DNA of 34,469 nt from an uncultured Lachnospiraceae bacterium (GTDB lineage: Bacteria > Bacillota > Clostridia > Lachnospirales > Lachnospiraceae). Numbering within the stretch: the stretch's first letter is position 1; each line of letters starts with the position of its first letter. Shown piece after piece: positions 6,649-16,100 of the stretch. The stretch lies in the NCBI GenBank assembly GCA_910583835.1, contig CAJTYM010000043.1, positions 1 through 34,469 of the forward strand, given 5' to 3'. The notes below the pieces were generated by a model. It saw nothing but the letters and a program-made list of their open reading frames with translations. It did not search any database and was not told the origin of the DNA. The translations under genes were made by a program, and so were the position numbers.

Positions 6649-8970
6649 TTATTTTTTTATCATATAATACTGAACAATCTGATAGTTGTGAAGCTTCTCA
6701 TAATTCTCGCTTTCCGATACCTCTTCCCAGGACCAATACTTCCCTTGCGCATCGTAGACTCCCTGTACATTGACGACTGGATAATACTGGTATAAATCAA
6801 GCTGCATGTTCTGATAAGGGGTCAGGGGAAGCCCTGCCTGCCAAAATACATAAGAGGATAAATAATTTGCGCTCATTCGTTCAATATTATCTTCCTGCAG
6901 CCCATAATTATTCCAGATAAGGAACGGCGTGATATAACGTTTTTCCTTCTCTTCCTTACTTACCTCGTTCTCCTCCTGTCCATATAAAACATCATACGTC
7001 CCATCTCCCAATGCCGGCTGATGGTCGCCAAACATGACAATCATCGTAGGTTCTTCTTCCCTGGCAAAATATGTAATCAGGCGCTCGAGCGCTTCGTCCG
7101 TATACTTCATCAGGGTAAGGTACATCGAGGCCTGGTTCAGTTCCGGGTATTTCGTCAGATAAACATCCTGCGCAAAATCCCCCCATTCCCCATAGCCGCC
7201 ATGATTCTGCATGGTAAGGTCCCAGACAAACAGATTGCTGCCCGGCTCTTTCTTCTCATACAGTTCTATCACTTTCTCAAAGGTCGCTCCATCGGAATAA
7301 TAATCACGGATTTTCTCATATCCCTTAAATGATTTCTGGGTAATAAACTTGTCAAAACCAAATTTGTCATATACCTCGTCTCTGTGGTAAGAGCCTGCAC
7401 TAAACGGATGGATTGCCAGGCAGCCATATCCTTCCTGTTTTAAAGAATCACAGATATTTTCCGTGTCCTCTTCGACAAAAAATTCATATGCGGTCGCACC
7501 ATTCGGAAGCCCTGAGACAGAGTTGCCTGTAAAAAATTCGTATTCCGTCTGCGGCGTGTTCCCCCCACAGATGGATACATAGAGGTCGCCTTTTATGGTA
7601 TTTTCGGAAAGCTCTTGGTAAAAGCTGTCATAGGGGATATTCGTTTCTGCCGGCCGTACATAATCAAGCGCAGACCATGACTCGTTCATAATCACAATCA
7701 GGTTTAGCGGTTTGGAATCTGGCTGTCCCCCCTTAGTTTCCGCAAAGGAAGCCAAGATTTCTTTTGCCTTTTTTGCTGAATATCCTTTCGGCCTTTGCAG
7801 CTTAGCATATTTGGCAAAAATCATCGTGGACATGAGATAGCCGTCCTCCTGATATGTTTCAATCGGCTGCCAAGTAGAGTACCACAAATCCCAATGCGAA
7901 TACAGGAATCCATAAAAAAATGATGCCATGCCGATAAGCAGAGCTGTCCCGCCCGCTGCAAACCCGGCTCTCATTTTTCTGCTTTCGATTTTATAAGGCA
8001 TTTTACATGCGGTAAGGAGAATCGCTGCAAATACGAATCCGGAAAAAACCAGCATCTCGCTGCATTTCATTTCATATTCTCCCACCACAGCCATCGCCGT
8101 GCGGACAGACAGCACGTCATACGGCAGCAAGGGCGCATTGCGAAACAGCAGCACATAATAATTGGCTACTGCCACTATAAAGAGAATGCAATTGATTATG
8201 ATCAGAGAAAGACGCAGCCTGTTGGTAACTATAAATGCTGCCAGATATAAACAGGTGCAGATTACGATATTGGCAATCAGCACACGCGTACTTAAAGTGA
8301 TGATACTGCCGCCCAGATATTCCATAATCCAAATCATCATCAGCGGCATTGCGAGAAAACGGATAATTCCAAAACCTTTCTTCAGATATCTGCACCATTT
8401 CTTCCTGCCTTCGAGACGTATGGCAAGATGGAAGAACAGTAACAGGCTGCTTAGCGCAAGCAGCCCCAGCAATAATGCATCGTAATACTGGTAATTCAGG
8501 TTCAGATATTTGACATCATCAATCACATCAGGGGCAGACGTCACAGAAATACGGCAATGGCTGCCTCTGCCCGCCAGCTGCAGCAGACCCATCCCACAAG
8601 TTTCTTCTGCCTGGGCGCCCACCACTACATGCTGCTGCGTCTGGGTAAATCCCTTGCCATTATCGAATACAATGGCAACTGTTTCTCCTTTGTGGGCATC
8701 TGCATTTTCAATTCCAAACATCACATTTTCCAAATACCGGTAAGCCGACACAACTTCCCAGGAAAGCGTTGCCATGCCACCTTCCCCGGAGAGCTTGGCT
8801 GTCTCAACCGGACAGCCCTCCAGATACCTGTTTTTCATCGCTTCTCTTCTGGGAAATGCATAGAACGCTAAACTTCCAATCAGCAATACTGCCACAAGCA
8901 GCCCCATAACATTCACTGTGACAGAAAAACTCTTCGTATTAATTCTGTAATATTTCTTTATCTTTTGCAA
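6649..8970 (-). CDS. LTA synthase family protein (membrane sulfatase-fold transferase)
   Basis: A 773-aa polytopic enzyme of the LtaS/OpgB alkaline-phosphatase superfamily, which usually moves glycerol-phosphate or related phospho groups onto surface glycans or lipids. TM1 is at about 18-38, then an extracytoplasmic segment of about 125 aa, then about six helices (163-185, 203-222, 228-248, 254-276, 304-322, 335-357). The catalytic domain follows: VIMNES (metal Glu about 430), GGNTPQTEYEF (nucleophile probably Thr472) and GDHQPALG. The start is TTG at 8970; the GGAAGG directly before it is too close and AAAGGA is 11 nt away, so the start is uncertain. The acceptor is unknown. Confidence 0.88.
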   Translation of the reverse strand: MQKIKKYYRINTKSFSVTVNVMGLLVAVLLIGSLAFYAFPRREAMKNRYLEGCPVETAKLSGEGGMATLSWEVVSAYRYLENVMFGIENADAHKGETVAIVFDNGKGFTQTQQHVVVGAQAEETCGMGLLQLAGRGSHCRISVTSAPDVIDDVKYLNLNYQYYDALLLGLLALSSLLLFFHLAIRLEGRKKWCRYLKKGFGIIRFLAMPLMMIWIMEYLGGSIITLSTRVLIANIVICTCLYLAAFIVTNRLRLSLIIINCILFIVAVANYYVLLFRNAPLLPYDVLSVRTAMAVVGEYEMKCSEMLVFSGFVFAAILLTACKMPYKIESRKMRAGFAAGGTALLIGMASFFYGFLYSHWDLWYSTWQPIETYQEDGYLMSTMIFAKYAKLQRPKGYSAKKAKEILASFAETKGGQPDSKPLNLIVIMNESWSALDYVRPAETNIPYDSFYQELSENTIKGDLYVSICGGNTPQTEYEFFTGNSVSGLPNGATAYEFFVEEDTENICDSLKQEGYGCLAIHPFSAGSYHRDEVYDKFGFDKFITQKSFKGYEKIRDYYSDGATFEKVIELYEKKEPGSNLFVWDLTMQNHGGYGEWGDFAQDVYLTKYPELNQASMYLTLMKYTDEALERLITYFAREEEPTMIVMFGDHQPALGDGTYDVLYGQEENEVSKEEKEKRYITPFLIWNNYGLQEDNIERMSANYLSSYVFWQAGLPLTPYQNMQLDLYQYYPVVNVQGVYDAQGKYWSWEEVSESENYEKLHNYQIVQYYMIKK

Positions 8971-9032
8971 ACCTTCCTAATTCCTTTCGCACATAATACT
9001 GGCTATCATATAAAATACCGATTCTCAAAGCC

Positions 9033-9061
9033 ATTATAGCTTGCCTTGCAAATATTTGCAA
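9033..9061 (-). promoter_or_regulatory. Promoter of the LTA synthase family gene
   Basis: Minus strand TTGCAA (9056-9061), 17 nt, TATAAT (9033-9038). The -35 is part of a TTGCAA-ATA-TTTGCAA dyad that could bind a regulator. The region between here and the ribH stop (9062-9109) has no clear terminator. Confidence 0.6.
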
Positions 9062-9109
9062 TGATATTATTAAGAAATTATGAAGTTTTGTAAAGAAAAT
9101 GTAAAAGAC

Positions 9110-9571
9110 CTATATTTTGCGGAAAAGGTTGACCATCTCAATCGCTGTGCAGGCTGCATCGTAGCCTTTATTGCCCGCCTTGGTTCCGGCGCGCTCGATC
9201 GCCTGTTCAATGTTATCCGTAGTCACCACTCCGAAAATCACCGGAATCTCTGTCTTTAATCCTACGGCAGCGATACCCTTGCTGACCTCGGCGCATACAT
9301 AATCGTAATGGCTGGTAGCGCCTTTAATCACCGTGCCCAGGCAGATTATGGCATCATATTTGCCGCTCTCCGCCATTTTCTGGGCAGCAAGGGGAATTTC
9401 AAACGCCCCGGGAACCCAGGCGAGCGTGATATCCTCGTCCGACACGCCGTGACGCAGCAGAGCATCCTGTGCGCCGCCTACCAGTTTCGATACGATAAAT
9501 TCATTAAACCTGGCTGCTACGATACCTACTGTAATTTTGTTTGCTACAACATTTCCTTCTAATACTCTCAT
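9110..9571 (-). CDS. ribH: 6,7-dimethyl-8-ribityllumazine synthase
   Basis: RibH condenses 5-amino-6-ribitylaminouracil with dihydroxybutanone phosphate, the penultimate step of riboflavin synthesis, and usually forms a 60-mer or pentamer. Seen: ARFNEFI (substrate pocket), WVPGAFEIPL, GTVIKGATSHYDYV with the catalytic His, and GVVTTDNIEQAIERAG. The ATG at 9571 follows GGAG at a good distance; the ATG two codons upstream (9577) would be only 2 nt from it. The product is 153 aa. Last gene of the rib operon, 81 bp after ribBA. Confidence 0.97.
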   Translation of the reverse strand: MRVLEGNVVANKITVGIVAARFNEFIVSKLVGGAQDALLRHGVSDEDITLAWVPGAFEIPLAAQKMAESGKYDAIICLGTVIKGATSHYDYVCAEVSKGIAAVGLKTEIPVIFGVVTTDNIEQAIERAGTKAGNKGYDAACTAIEMVNLFRKI

Positions 9572-9652
9572 TTTCATTCTCCTTTTTGATAAACTGTCAA
9601 AAAATGCTTCTTATTTTGCTTCAATAACCTGTACCATGCTTCTTGTTCTGTG

Positions 9653-10855
9653 TTAATAATTGGTCATATGCTGCATCTTGCTCTGCTTGGTCTTTAAATA
9701 AAACACATCCGTCTTCTTCGCCGGCATCTGGATTGGCACACGCTCCACAATAGATATCCCATACCCGGACAGCCCGGTGATTTTCTTGGGATTGTTGGTC
9801 AGCAGGCGCAGCTTCTCCGCGCCCAAATCGTGGAGAATCTGGGCTCCGATACCGTAATCCCTGAGGTCCGGCGCAAAACCTAGCTTGACATTCGCCTCCA
9901 CCGTGTCAAACCCCTGTTCCTGCAGTTCATAGGCTTTCAGCTTATTAATCAGGCCGATGCCGCGCCCTTCCTGGCGCATATAGAGGAGGATTCCCCTCCC
10001 CTCTTCAGAGATGGCTTTCATCGCCGCATCCAGCTGTTCTCCGCAGTCGCAGCGCCCGGAGCCAAAGACGTCCCCGGTAAGGCATTCCGAATGCACACGG
10101 CACAGCACCGGCTTGCCATCTGAGACATCCCCCATGGTCAGCGCAACATGGTGCTCGCCGTTTAGCTTATTGACATAGCCGTAGATTTCAAATTCGCCAT
10201 ACTTGGTCGGCATCTTCGCGTGCGCCTCCTGCTGCACCAGGCTGTCCCTGTCCATGCGGTAACGCACCAAATCTGCCACAGTAATCACGGTCATCCCAAA
10301 CTTTGCTGCCAATTCCAACAGTTCCGTAGTGCGCATCATCGTCCCATCTTCCCGCATAATCTCACAGCAGAGCCCACAAGGTTTCAATCCGGCCAGCTGC
10401 GCCAAATCCACCGTTGCCTCCGTGTGCCCAGTGCGCTTTAAGACGCCGCCCTCCCTTGCCTGCAGGGGGAACATATGCCCCGGCTTACGGAAATCCTCTG
10501 GCCGCGCACCATCCTTCACCGCCAAAAGCGCGGTCTGGGAACGCTCAAACGCCGAAATCCCGGTATCTGTATCAATGCCGTCAATCGACACTGTAAATGC
10601 CGTCTGGTGATTATCTGTATTCTGCTCCACCATCTGCTTCAAGCCAAGCTGCTGGCAGAGTTCCTTGCTCATCGGCATACAGATCAGGCCTTTTCCATGG
10701 GTTGCCATGAAATTGATATTCTCCGGGGTGGCAAACTGCGCCGCACAGATAAAATCACCCTCATTTTCCCGGTCCGGGTCGTCAATCACCATCACAATCT
10801 TTCCCTGGCGGATATCTTCTAACGCCTGCTCCACCGTGTCAATTTTCTTGCCCAT
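9653..10855 (-). CDS. ribBA: Bifunctional DHBP synthase / GTP cyclohydrolase II
   Basis: Fusion of RibB and RibA, 400 aa. The N-terminal half has the metal motif DDPDRENEGD and makes 3,4-dihydroxy-2-butanone 4-phosphate from ribulose 5-phosphate. The C-terminal half (from about 205) has the zinc site CLTGDVFGSGRCDCG and RQEGRGIGL and opens GTP to the first pyrimidine intermediate. The frame is open upstream to an ATG at 10885, but that overlaps ribE without a ribosome binding site; the ATG at 10855 sits behind AAAGGA. Both branch-entry enzymes of riboflavin synthesis are thus one polypeptide, as usual in Firmicutes. Confidence 0.97.
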   Translation of the reverse strand: MGKKIDTVEQALEDIRQGKIVMVIDDPDRENEGDFICAAQFATPENINFMATHGKGLICMPMSKELCQQLGLKQMVEQNTDNHQTAFTVSIDGIDTDTGISAFERSQTALLAVKDGARPEDFRKPGHMFPLQAREGGVLKRTGHTEATVDLAQLAGLKPCGLCCEIMREDGTMMRTTELLELAAKFGMTVITVADLVRYRMDRDSLVQQEAHAKMPTKYGEFEIYGYVNKLNGEHHVALTMGDVSDGKPVLCRVHSECLTGDVFGSGRCDCGEQLDAAMKAISEEGRGILLYMRQEGRGIGLINKLKAYELQEQGFDTVEANVKLGFAPDLRDYGIGAQILHDLGAEKLRLLTNNPKKITGLSGYGISIVERVPIQMPAKKTDVFYLKTKQSKMQHMTNY

Positions 10856-10871
10856 CTTTGCACATCCTTTC

Positions 10872-11519
10872 TCAACAAAATCCATGTTCCATCAGAAATT
10901 TTTCACTTATCCTGCTCGGCTCTTTCTGCTCGCGGGCAGCCATAAATTTTTCTATATATTTCCCAACAATATCGCATTCTATGTTGACAATGCTGCCAAT
11001 TTTTCGTTCCGACAATGAAGTCTCCTGCCTGGTATGCGGAATCACCGATACCTGAAAATTCCGCGCCGCGGCATTTGCCACGGTAAGGCTGATTCCATCC
11101 AGCGCCACGGAGCCTTTCTCTACGATATAGCGAAGCAATTTCTCTTCCGCTTCCACGGTGTACCAGACAGCATTTTCCTCTTGGCGGATATCGGTAATCC
11201 GCCCACAGCCGTCAATATGCCCGGAGACAATATGCCCGCCAAACCTGCCATTTGCTGCCATGGCCCGTTCCAGATTTACAGTCCCCGGCACGGCAGTCTC
11301 AGAGAGGCTGCTGCGGCGCATCGTCTCCGCCATCACGTCTGCCGTAAAACTGTCTTTCGCCATCGAGGTCACAGTCAGGCAAATGCCATTGACGGCAATG
11401 CTGTCCCCTATCTTCGTCCCTTCCAGCACTTTGCGGCAGCGAATCCTTACCTGTGCCGACACGGCGCCCTTTTTGATTTCACAGAGCGTCCCTGTCTCTT
11501 CTATAATTCCCGTAAACAT
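10872..11519 (-). CDS. ribE: Riboflavin synthase, alpha subunit
   Basis: A 215-aa protein of two lumazine-binding barrels. It begins MFTGIIEETG, and the first repeat has FGGHIVSGHIDG; the second repeat starts near residue 98 with YTVEAEEKLLRYIVEKGSVA. It dismutates two 6,7-dimethyl-8-ribityllumazine molecules to riboflavin. It overlaps the end of ribD by 19 bp, with its AAAGGAGAGG inside ribD, so translation is probably coupled. Confidence 0.97.
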   Translation of the reverse strand: MFTGIIEETGTLCEIKKGAVSAQVRIRCRKVLEGTKIGDSIAVNGICLTVTSMAKDSFTADVMAETMRRSSLSETAVPGTVNLERAMAANGRFGGHIVSGHIDGCGRITDIRQEENAVWYTVEAEEKLLRYIVEKGSVALDGISLTVANAAARNFQVSVIPHTRQETSLSERKIGSIVNIECDIVGKYIEKFMAAREQKEPSRISEKFLMEHGFC

Positions 11520-12799
11520 GGCCTCTCCTTTCTGATTCTCCCCATAATACAGATGTCCTTTCCCAGATGGGAAATCTCCACATCCTCAAGCTCCACTGCA
11601 TCTTTCATCCGCAGAATCCCAGTCCCTTCCACTGGCGATTTGGCTTTTGCGCCCGCCACCAATTTGGGAGCTACAAATGCATAGACCCTCTGGACTAAAT
11701 TTTCCTGCAGCATGGAGGCATTGAGGGTTCCTCCGCCTTCCAGAAGGATGCTGTCAATGCCGCGTCCGCCAAGCTGCCGCAATAACTGCTGCAAATCCAG
11801 TTCGGGGCTTAATGTTCCCGCATTCTGCAGTCCTAGGCTGAATTGCCCTGCATTCTGCTGTTCTGGACTTAACCGTTCTGGGCTTGGTTCTTCCCCCTTT
11901 AAAGGGATTTCCAATAAAGTAACCCCCCTGCCCGTCAGATAATCTACCGTTTCCTGCACTGTCTTTGCATGTTCCCCCGCCACCATATTCTGTGAGCAGT
12001 TTTCGTCTCCAATGCTCCTGGATGCGCGAAATGCTCCTGCCGCCTGGGCATTCCAGGCAACGATTGTCTCAATCTCCCCGGCTGTCCTCACAATCTGGCT
12101 GTCGAGGGGAATGCGAAGCCGCGCGTCACAGAGGATGCGCACCGGATTCCTGCCCCCTTCCATCCTGCAGCTGAGCAGTGGGTCATCCATCTGTACCGTG
12201 CCAATGCCAGCCATAATCCCCCGGTACCGGTTGCGCAGACATTGCACATAATCCCTCGATTCCGCGCCGGACACCCAGCGGGAATCGCCTGATTCACAGG
12301 CAATCTTGCCATCCAGTGTCATAGCATATTTCATTGCCACAAACGGCAGGTTTTCTTCCATATAGTGAAAAAAGACCTCGTTCAATGTCCTGCATTCCTC
12401 TCCCAGAATGCCCACTTCCACTTCTACGCCATGTTCCCGCAAAATACGGACGCCTTTTCCTGCCACCTTAGGATTGGAATCTAAGCAGCCCACATAGACT
12501 TTTCTGATTTTTTTCTCCAGGATAATGTCGGTACAGGGCGGAGTCTTGCCCTGGTGGCAGCAAGGCTCTAAATTTACATAAAGTTCCGCCCCTTCTGTAT
12601 TCTCCCGGCATTGCAGCAGCGCATTGCGCTCCGCATGGAACCCGCCGTATTTTTCATGATAGCCTTGGGCAATTACCCTGCCATCCTTCACCACCACGCA
12701 GCCTACCATGGGATTCGGCGATACCTGCCCTTCTCCCTGTCTTGCCAGCGCGAGGACCATGCGCATATAATCCTCGGGCGTATTTAAATATTCTGCCAT
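11501..12799 (-). CDS. ribD: Bifunctional riboflavin deaminase / reductase RibD
   Basis: The N-terminal deaminase has the zinc motif HAERNA (residues 55-60) and the PCCHQGKTPPC cysteines (about 80-89). The C-terminal reductase (from about 153) has MKYAMTLDGKIA, RWVSG and LLEGGGTLNASML. It carries out steps two and three of the pyrimidine branch. At 432 aa it is about 60 longer than common RibD proteins; the excess lies at about 253-335 in the reductase domain and includes a degenerate 10-aa repeat (LQNAGTLSPE, QQNAGQFSLG). The start follows GGGAAAGGAATAAGCAG. First gene behind the FMN riboswitch. Confidence 0.95.
   Translation of the reverse strand: MAEYLNTPEDYMRMVLALARQGEGQVSPNPMVGCVVVKDGRVIAQGYHEKYGGFHAERNALLQCRENTEGAELYVNLEPCCHQGKTPPCTDIILEKKIRKVYVGCLDSNPKVAGKGVRILREHGVEVEVGILGEECRTLNEVFFHYMEENLPFVAMKYAMTLDGKIACESGDSRWVSGAESRDYVQCLRNRYRGIMAGIGTVQMDDPLLSCRMEGGRNPVRILCDARLRIPLDSQIVRTAGEIETIVAWNAQAAGAFRASRSIGDENCSQNMVAGEHAKTVQETVDYLTGRGVTLLEIPLKGEEPSPERLSPEQQNAGQFSLGLQNAGTLSPELDLQQLLRQLGGRGIDSILLEGGGTLNASMLQENLVQRVYAFVAPKLVAGAKAKSPVEGTGILRMKDAVELEDVEISHLGKDICIMGRIRKERPCLREL
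11801..11875. repeat. Degenerate 30-bp tandem repeat inside ribD
   Basis: Two and a half imperfect 30-bp units, each ending gcattctgc(a/t)g in the plus sense, encode Gln/Ser/Pro-rich decapeptides within the reductase half of RibD. The reading frame is kept. They account for part of the extra length of this protein. Confidence 0.6.
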
Positions 12800-12891
12800 C
12801 TGCTTATTCCTTTCCCTAAAAAATTCTTCCCGGAGGGCTTTTTATCTTACAGGTAATTTCACCGAAACCGTCAATAACCTTCCCATAGGGC

Positions 12892-12922
12892 AAAAAGCCC
12901 TGAATCTTTATAGATTCAGGGC
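12892..12922 (-). terminator. Attenuator terminator of the FMN riboswitch
   Basis: Minus strand: GCCCTGAATC, loop TATAAA, GATTCAGGGC, then TTTTT. It lies between the riboswitch aptamer and ribD, as expected for transcription termination on FMN binding. Confidence 0.9.
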
Positions 12923-12957
12923 CCTTATACATCCATTACACCTGTACAAACAAGCTT

Positions 12958-13130
12958 CTTCTCCCATCCAGACTATACTGTCGGTTTTGGATTCTCACCA
13001 AATCATGCCTTGCGGCTCACGGACTTGCCCTCCTCGGAGGTATCACCATCGGTCGGGAATTCCACTCAGCATCCAGGCTCTCACCGCTTACGCAAAGCCG
13101 CTGAATACGGAATGGGCACCCTGCCCTGAA
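12958..13130 (-). promoter_or_regulatory. FMN riboswitch (RFN element)
   Basis: The minus strand contains the conserved RFN blocks in order: AGGGCAGGGTG (about 13117-13127), GTGGAATTCCCGACCG, GGTGATA, GAGGGCAAGTCCGTGAGCC and GGTGAGAATCC, closing with GACAGTATAGTCTGGATGGGAGAAG. It senses FMN and, with the downstream attenuator, shuts the rib operon when flavin is plentiful. Confidence 0.97.
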
Positions 13131-13151
13131 GAATTATTCATTTATGGTCTC

Positions 13152-13180
13152 ATTCTACTCTTTTGCAAATTATCTGTCAA
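13152..13180 (-). promoter_or_regulatory. Promoter of the riboflavin operon
   Basis: Minus strand TTGACA (13175-13180), 17-nt spacer, TAGAAT (13152-13157). Transcription should start near 13145, just before the riboswitch. It lies only 8 bp past the stop of the preceding GH43 gene. Confidence 0.85.
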
Positions 13181-13188
13181 CCACTATT

Positions 13189-16100
13189 TTATTTCTTAAT
13201 TTTCATGGTTTTCTTGTAGCCTGTAGAAGATTTAAAAAGCTTTTTATATTTTGCCAATTTCTTCTTCGGGCACTGGATAACGGCTTTCTTGTTAATTCCT
13301 TTGATGGCATTTTTGCCTACGCTCTTTAAGGTCGTGCTGCTGATTTTGATTTTTTTCAGCTTTGCACATTGCTGGAATGCGCCAGACTCAATCTTAGACA
13401 CATTTTTGCCTATGGTCACGCTGGTCAGCTTCTTATAGCCTTTGAAAGCATTTTTACCAACAATGGTAATCTTAAAGTTCTTGCCGCCAATCTTTACCGT
13501 CGCGCCAAGCTTCACGCTCTTTTGCGCTTTGCTCTTACCGCCAACGACTGTGACCGTGCCTTTGCCGTCCAGCTTGGCATTTGTGATTTTATATTTGTAA
13601 TTGCCAACAAGGTATGTTCCGTTCTTTTTCACGGTTATCGTGAAATTCTTCGTCAGGCTCTTCTCATACTTGCCAATGCCGGTTATCGTCACGGTTGCCG
13701 TGCCGATGTTTTTATTATTTGCATAAGCAAGCTTGTAATCTGTATCTTTCACCAGCGCCTTGCCGCCATACATCACGCTTACTGCCGGGGTGATTTCCTT
13801 GCCGCTATCGTAAACCTGCTCAGGGATAGCAGCAACTGTTGCCTTGCTGATGTCAATCTTGTCTTCTGTTGTTACCGGCGGCTTAGTATTATTGGAAATT
13901 TCCTGATATTTCTCTTCTGCCGCTGTCAGCACATTGACATTCGTCACTAAGGCTTTCTGTGCATCGGTCAGTCCGTTGTAAGCTGCCCTCGCCGCTTCAA
14001 TCTTGGCTTTGCTGCCTGCGCTTGCATCTACCGTGCCTATGCTGTTAATCAGTTCTATGACTGCGTCTGCTGCTTTTTTATCCTCTTTATCTTTGTCATC
14101 GTCATCATCGCCGCCTGTGCTGTCGATTGCCATCTTACCGACACAGAAATCATCGACATGGGACCATGCGCCGCCCGTCATGTTGCCTGAAATACCGATA
14201 GTAAGCGTGCCGTCTTTGACTTCTGCCGCCAGACCGATAACCTCGCCTTTGTTGCTGACACTGATATTCGGGAAATCTTCGCGGGCAAGAATCTTGCCGG
14301 AAGAGTCCTTCGCATAGACATATAATTCGTCCTCTGCCTTAAATGTCGAATCTGCCTTGACATTCACTGCATAAAAACCGTTCTCAAGATTTGTCAGCGT
14401 CTGCCTCAATTCCACTGTGAAATTATTCTCAGACCAGATATTATAACCGCCTTTGCCGGAGAGCACATCGGCTGCACGATTCGTCTGTTTTCCTGCAGTT
14501 CCGGTATTCGTCCAGTCAGCAGCTGCATCCAGGGCTTTCTCAAAATCTCCATTTGGCACTGTGACTGCTTCTGGAATCGCTAAGTTTGCCACATATGTTT
14601 CATTTCTTACTACAGTAACCTTATCGGAAACACTCTGGACATTTACGCCCTCCTTAGCTGCCAAAACCTGATAGGTATCCTCAATCACCTGTATGCTGTA
14701 TGTGCCGTCCGTGCCGGTCTTAACGGTGTAACGCCTCTCGCTGGCTTTTGTCTTACAGCCGCGCAAGGTTACTGTGGCATTGGCAACCACTGCCCCCGCG
14801 TTATCCCTGACGGTTCCTGTTATCGTGCCCATTGCGCTTTGCATGGTCTGCTGCGCCACAGTGGCAGTCTCGCCGACCGCAACCGTCACCTCTGTCTGCT
14901 CCGGCGATACATAACCTTCTTTTGCTATCTGAACGGTATATTTCCCTGCCAGAATATCTAAAACTGTAAATGTACCGTCCGCTCCGGTTGCTGCCTGGAT
15001 CACGTCTTCCCCTTTGGTCAGCGTAACCGTTGCTCCGGCGATGCCGGCGCCATTTCCATCTACAACCTTGCCCGTTACATTTCCGCCCTGGTTGGTTACT
15101 GTAACGGATGGCACCTGTGCCTCCTGCCCTGGTGTCACTGTCACCGTCTGTGTTACTCCCTCAATCGTACAGGAGTTTACAGCAACCGTCACCGTATAAG
15201 TTCCTGCCTTGACAGGAGATACTGTAAACGTCTCGTTTCCATTCTTCAGCTTCCCTTCGTAGACATAAGCAATGGTTCCATCCTCGGATGCCACTGTGAC
15301 TGTCACATCTTTTGCCACATCGGAAGTAATCGGCAGTTTCATGCTCTCCGTATCTGCAGTCTGCTCCTTAGAGCGCACCAGCGTCACATCGTCCACAAGT
15401 GCAGAAGCATTTGCCTTGCCTTTGGCAATAAATCCTATCTCAGCTTTCCCGCCTGTGACAGTGACGTCTTTCAATGTCACTTCCGTATAAGCTGTGTGTG
15501 CCTGATTAATCAAGGCTTTCTTGGTCAGGCTGCCCGATTTTGCGTACATGCTTAATTCATCAAAAGTTCCGCTGTTCTTCACCTTGGCTGTCAGATTGTA
15601 GGTTCCATCCGGCAGCGCTACAGCATCGGCAGTCGCAGTATCCTGAGTAATTACCTGAGATACTTTGCAGTCGAAATCTGTGGAATCACCTAATTTCAAG
15701 GCATATTTACCGGTAACCCGGTCCTTGTTGTTGCTGATGGGTGAATTTGTTCCCTGAATGGTATTCGTCCAGCCCGCAAGTTGTTTCAAATCCACGCGGT
15801 CTGCATCAAAGCTTCCGTTCTTCACATAGTTGTTGGACGCATGTACCGTCCATGTCCCGGTTGCAAGGTCTAAATTCCATGCGCTCAGGGAGTTAAAGTA
15901 TGGCGTTCCGTCTGCCTTGAAGGACAGCGGGCACCACTGGTTATAGCCCAGCCCATTTCCTGCGAAATCTGCCCAGCGGTCACCGCAGAATATCACAGTA
16001 TCCTGCTCGCTTCCCTTAACCGTATAGAAAAATCCGGTCTGTGTGACATGGCAGAAATCATCGCTGCTGCCGTCCATCAATTTCATTTCTTTTGCTGCCG

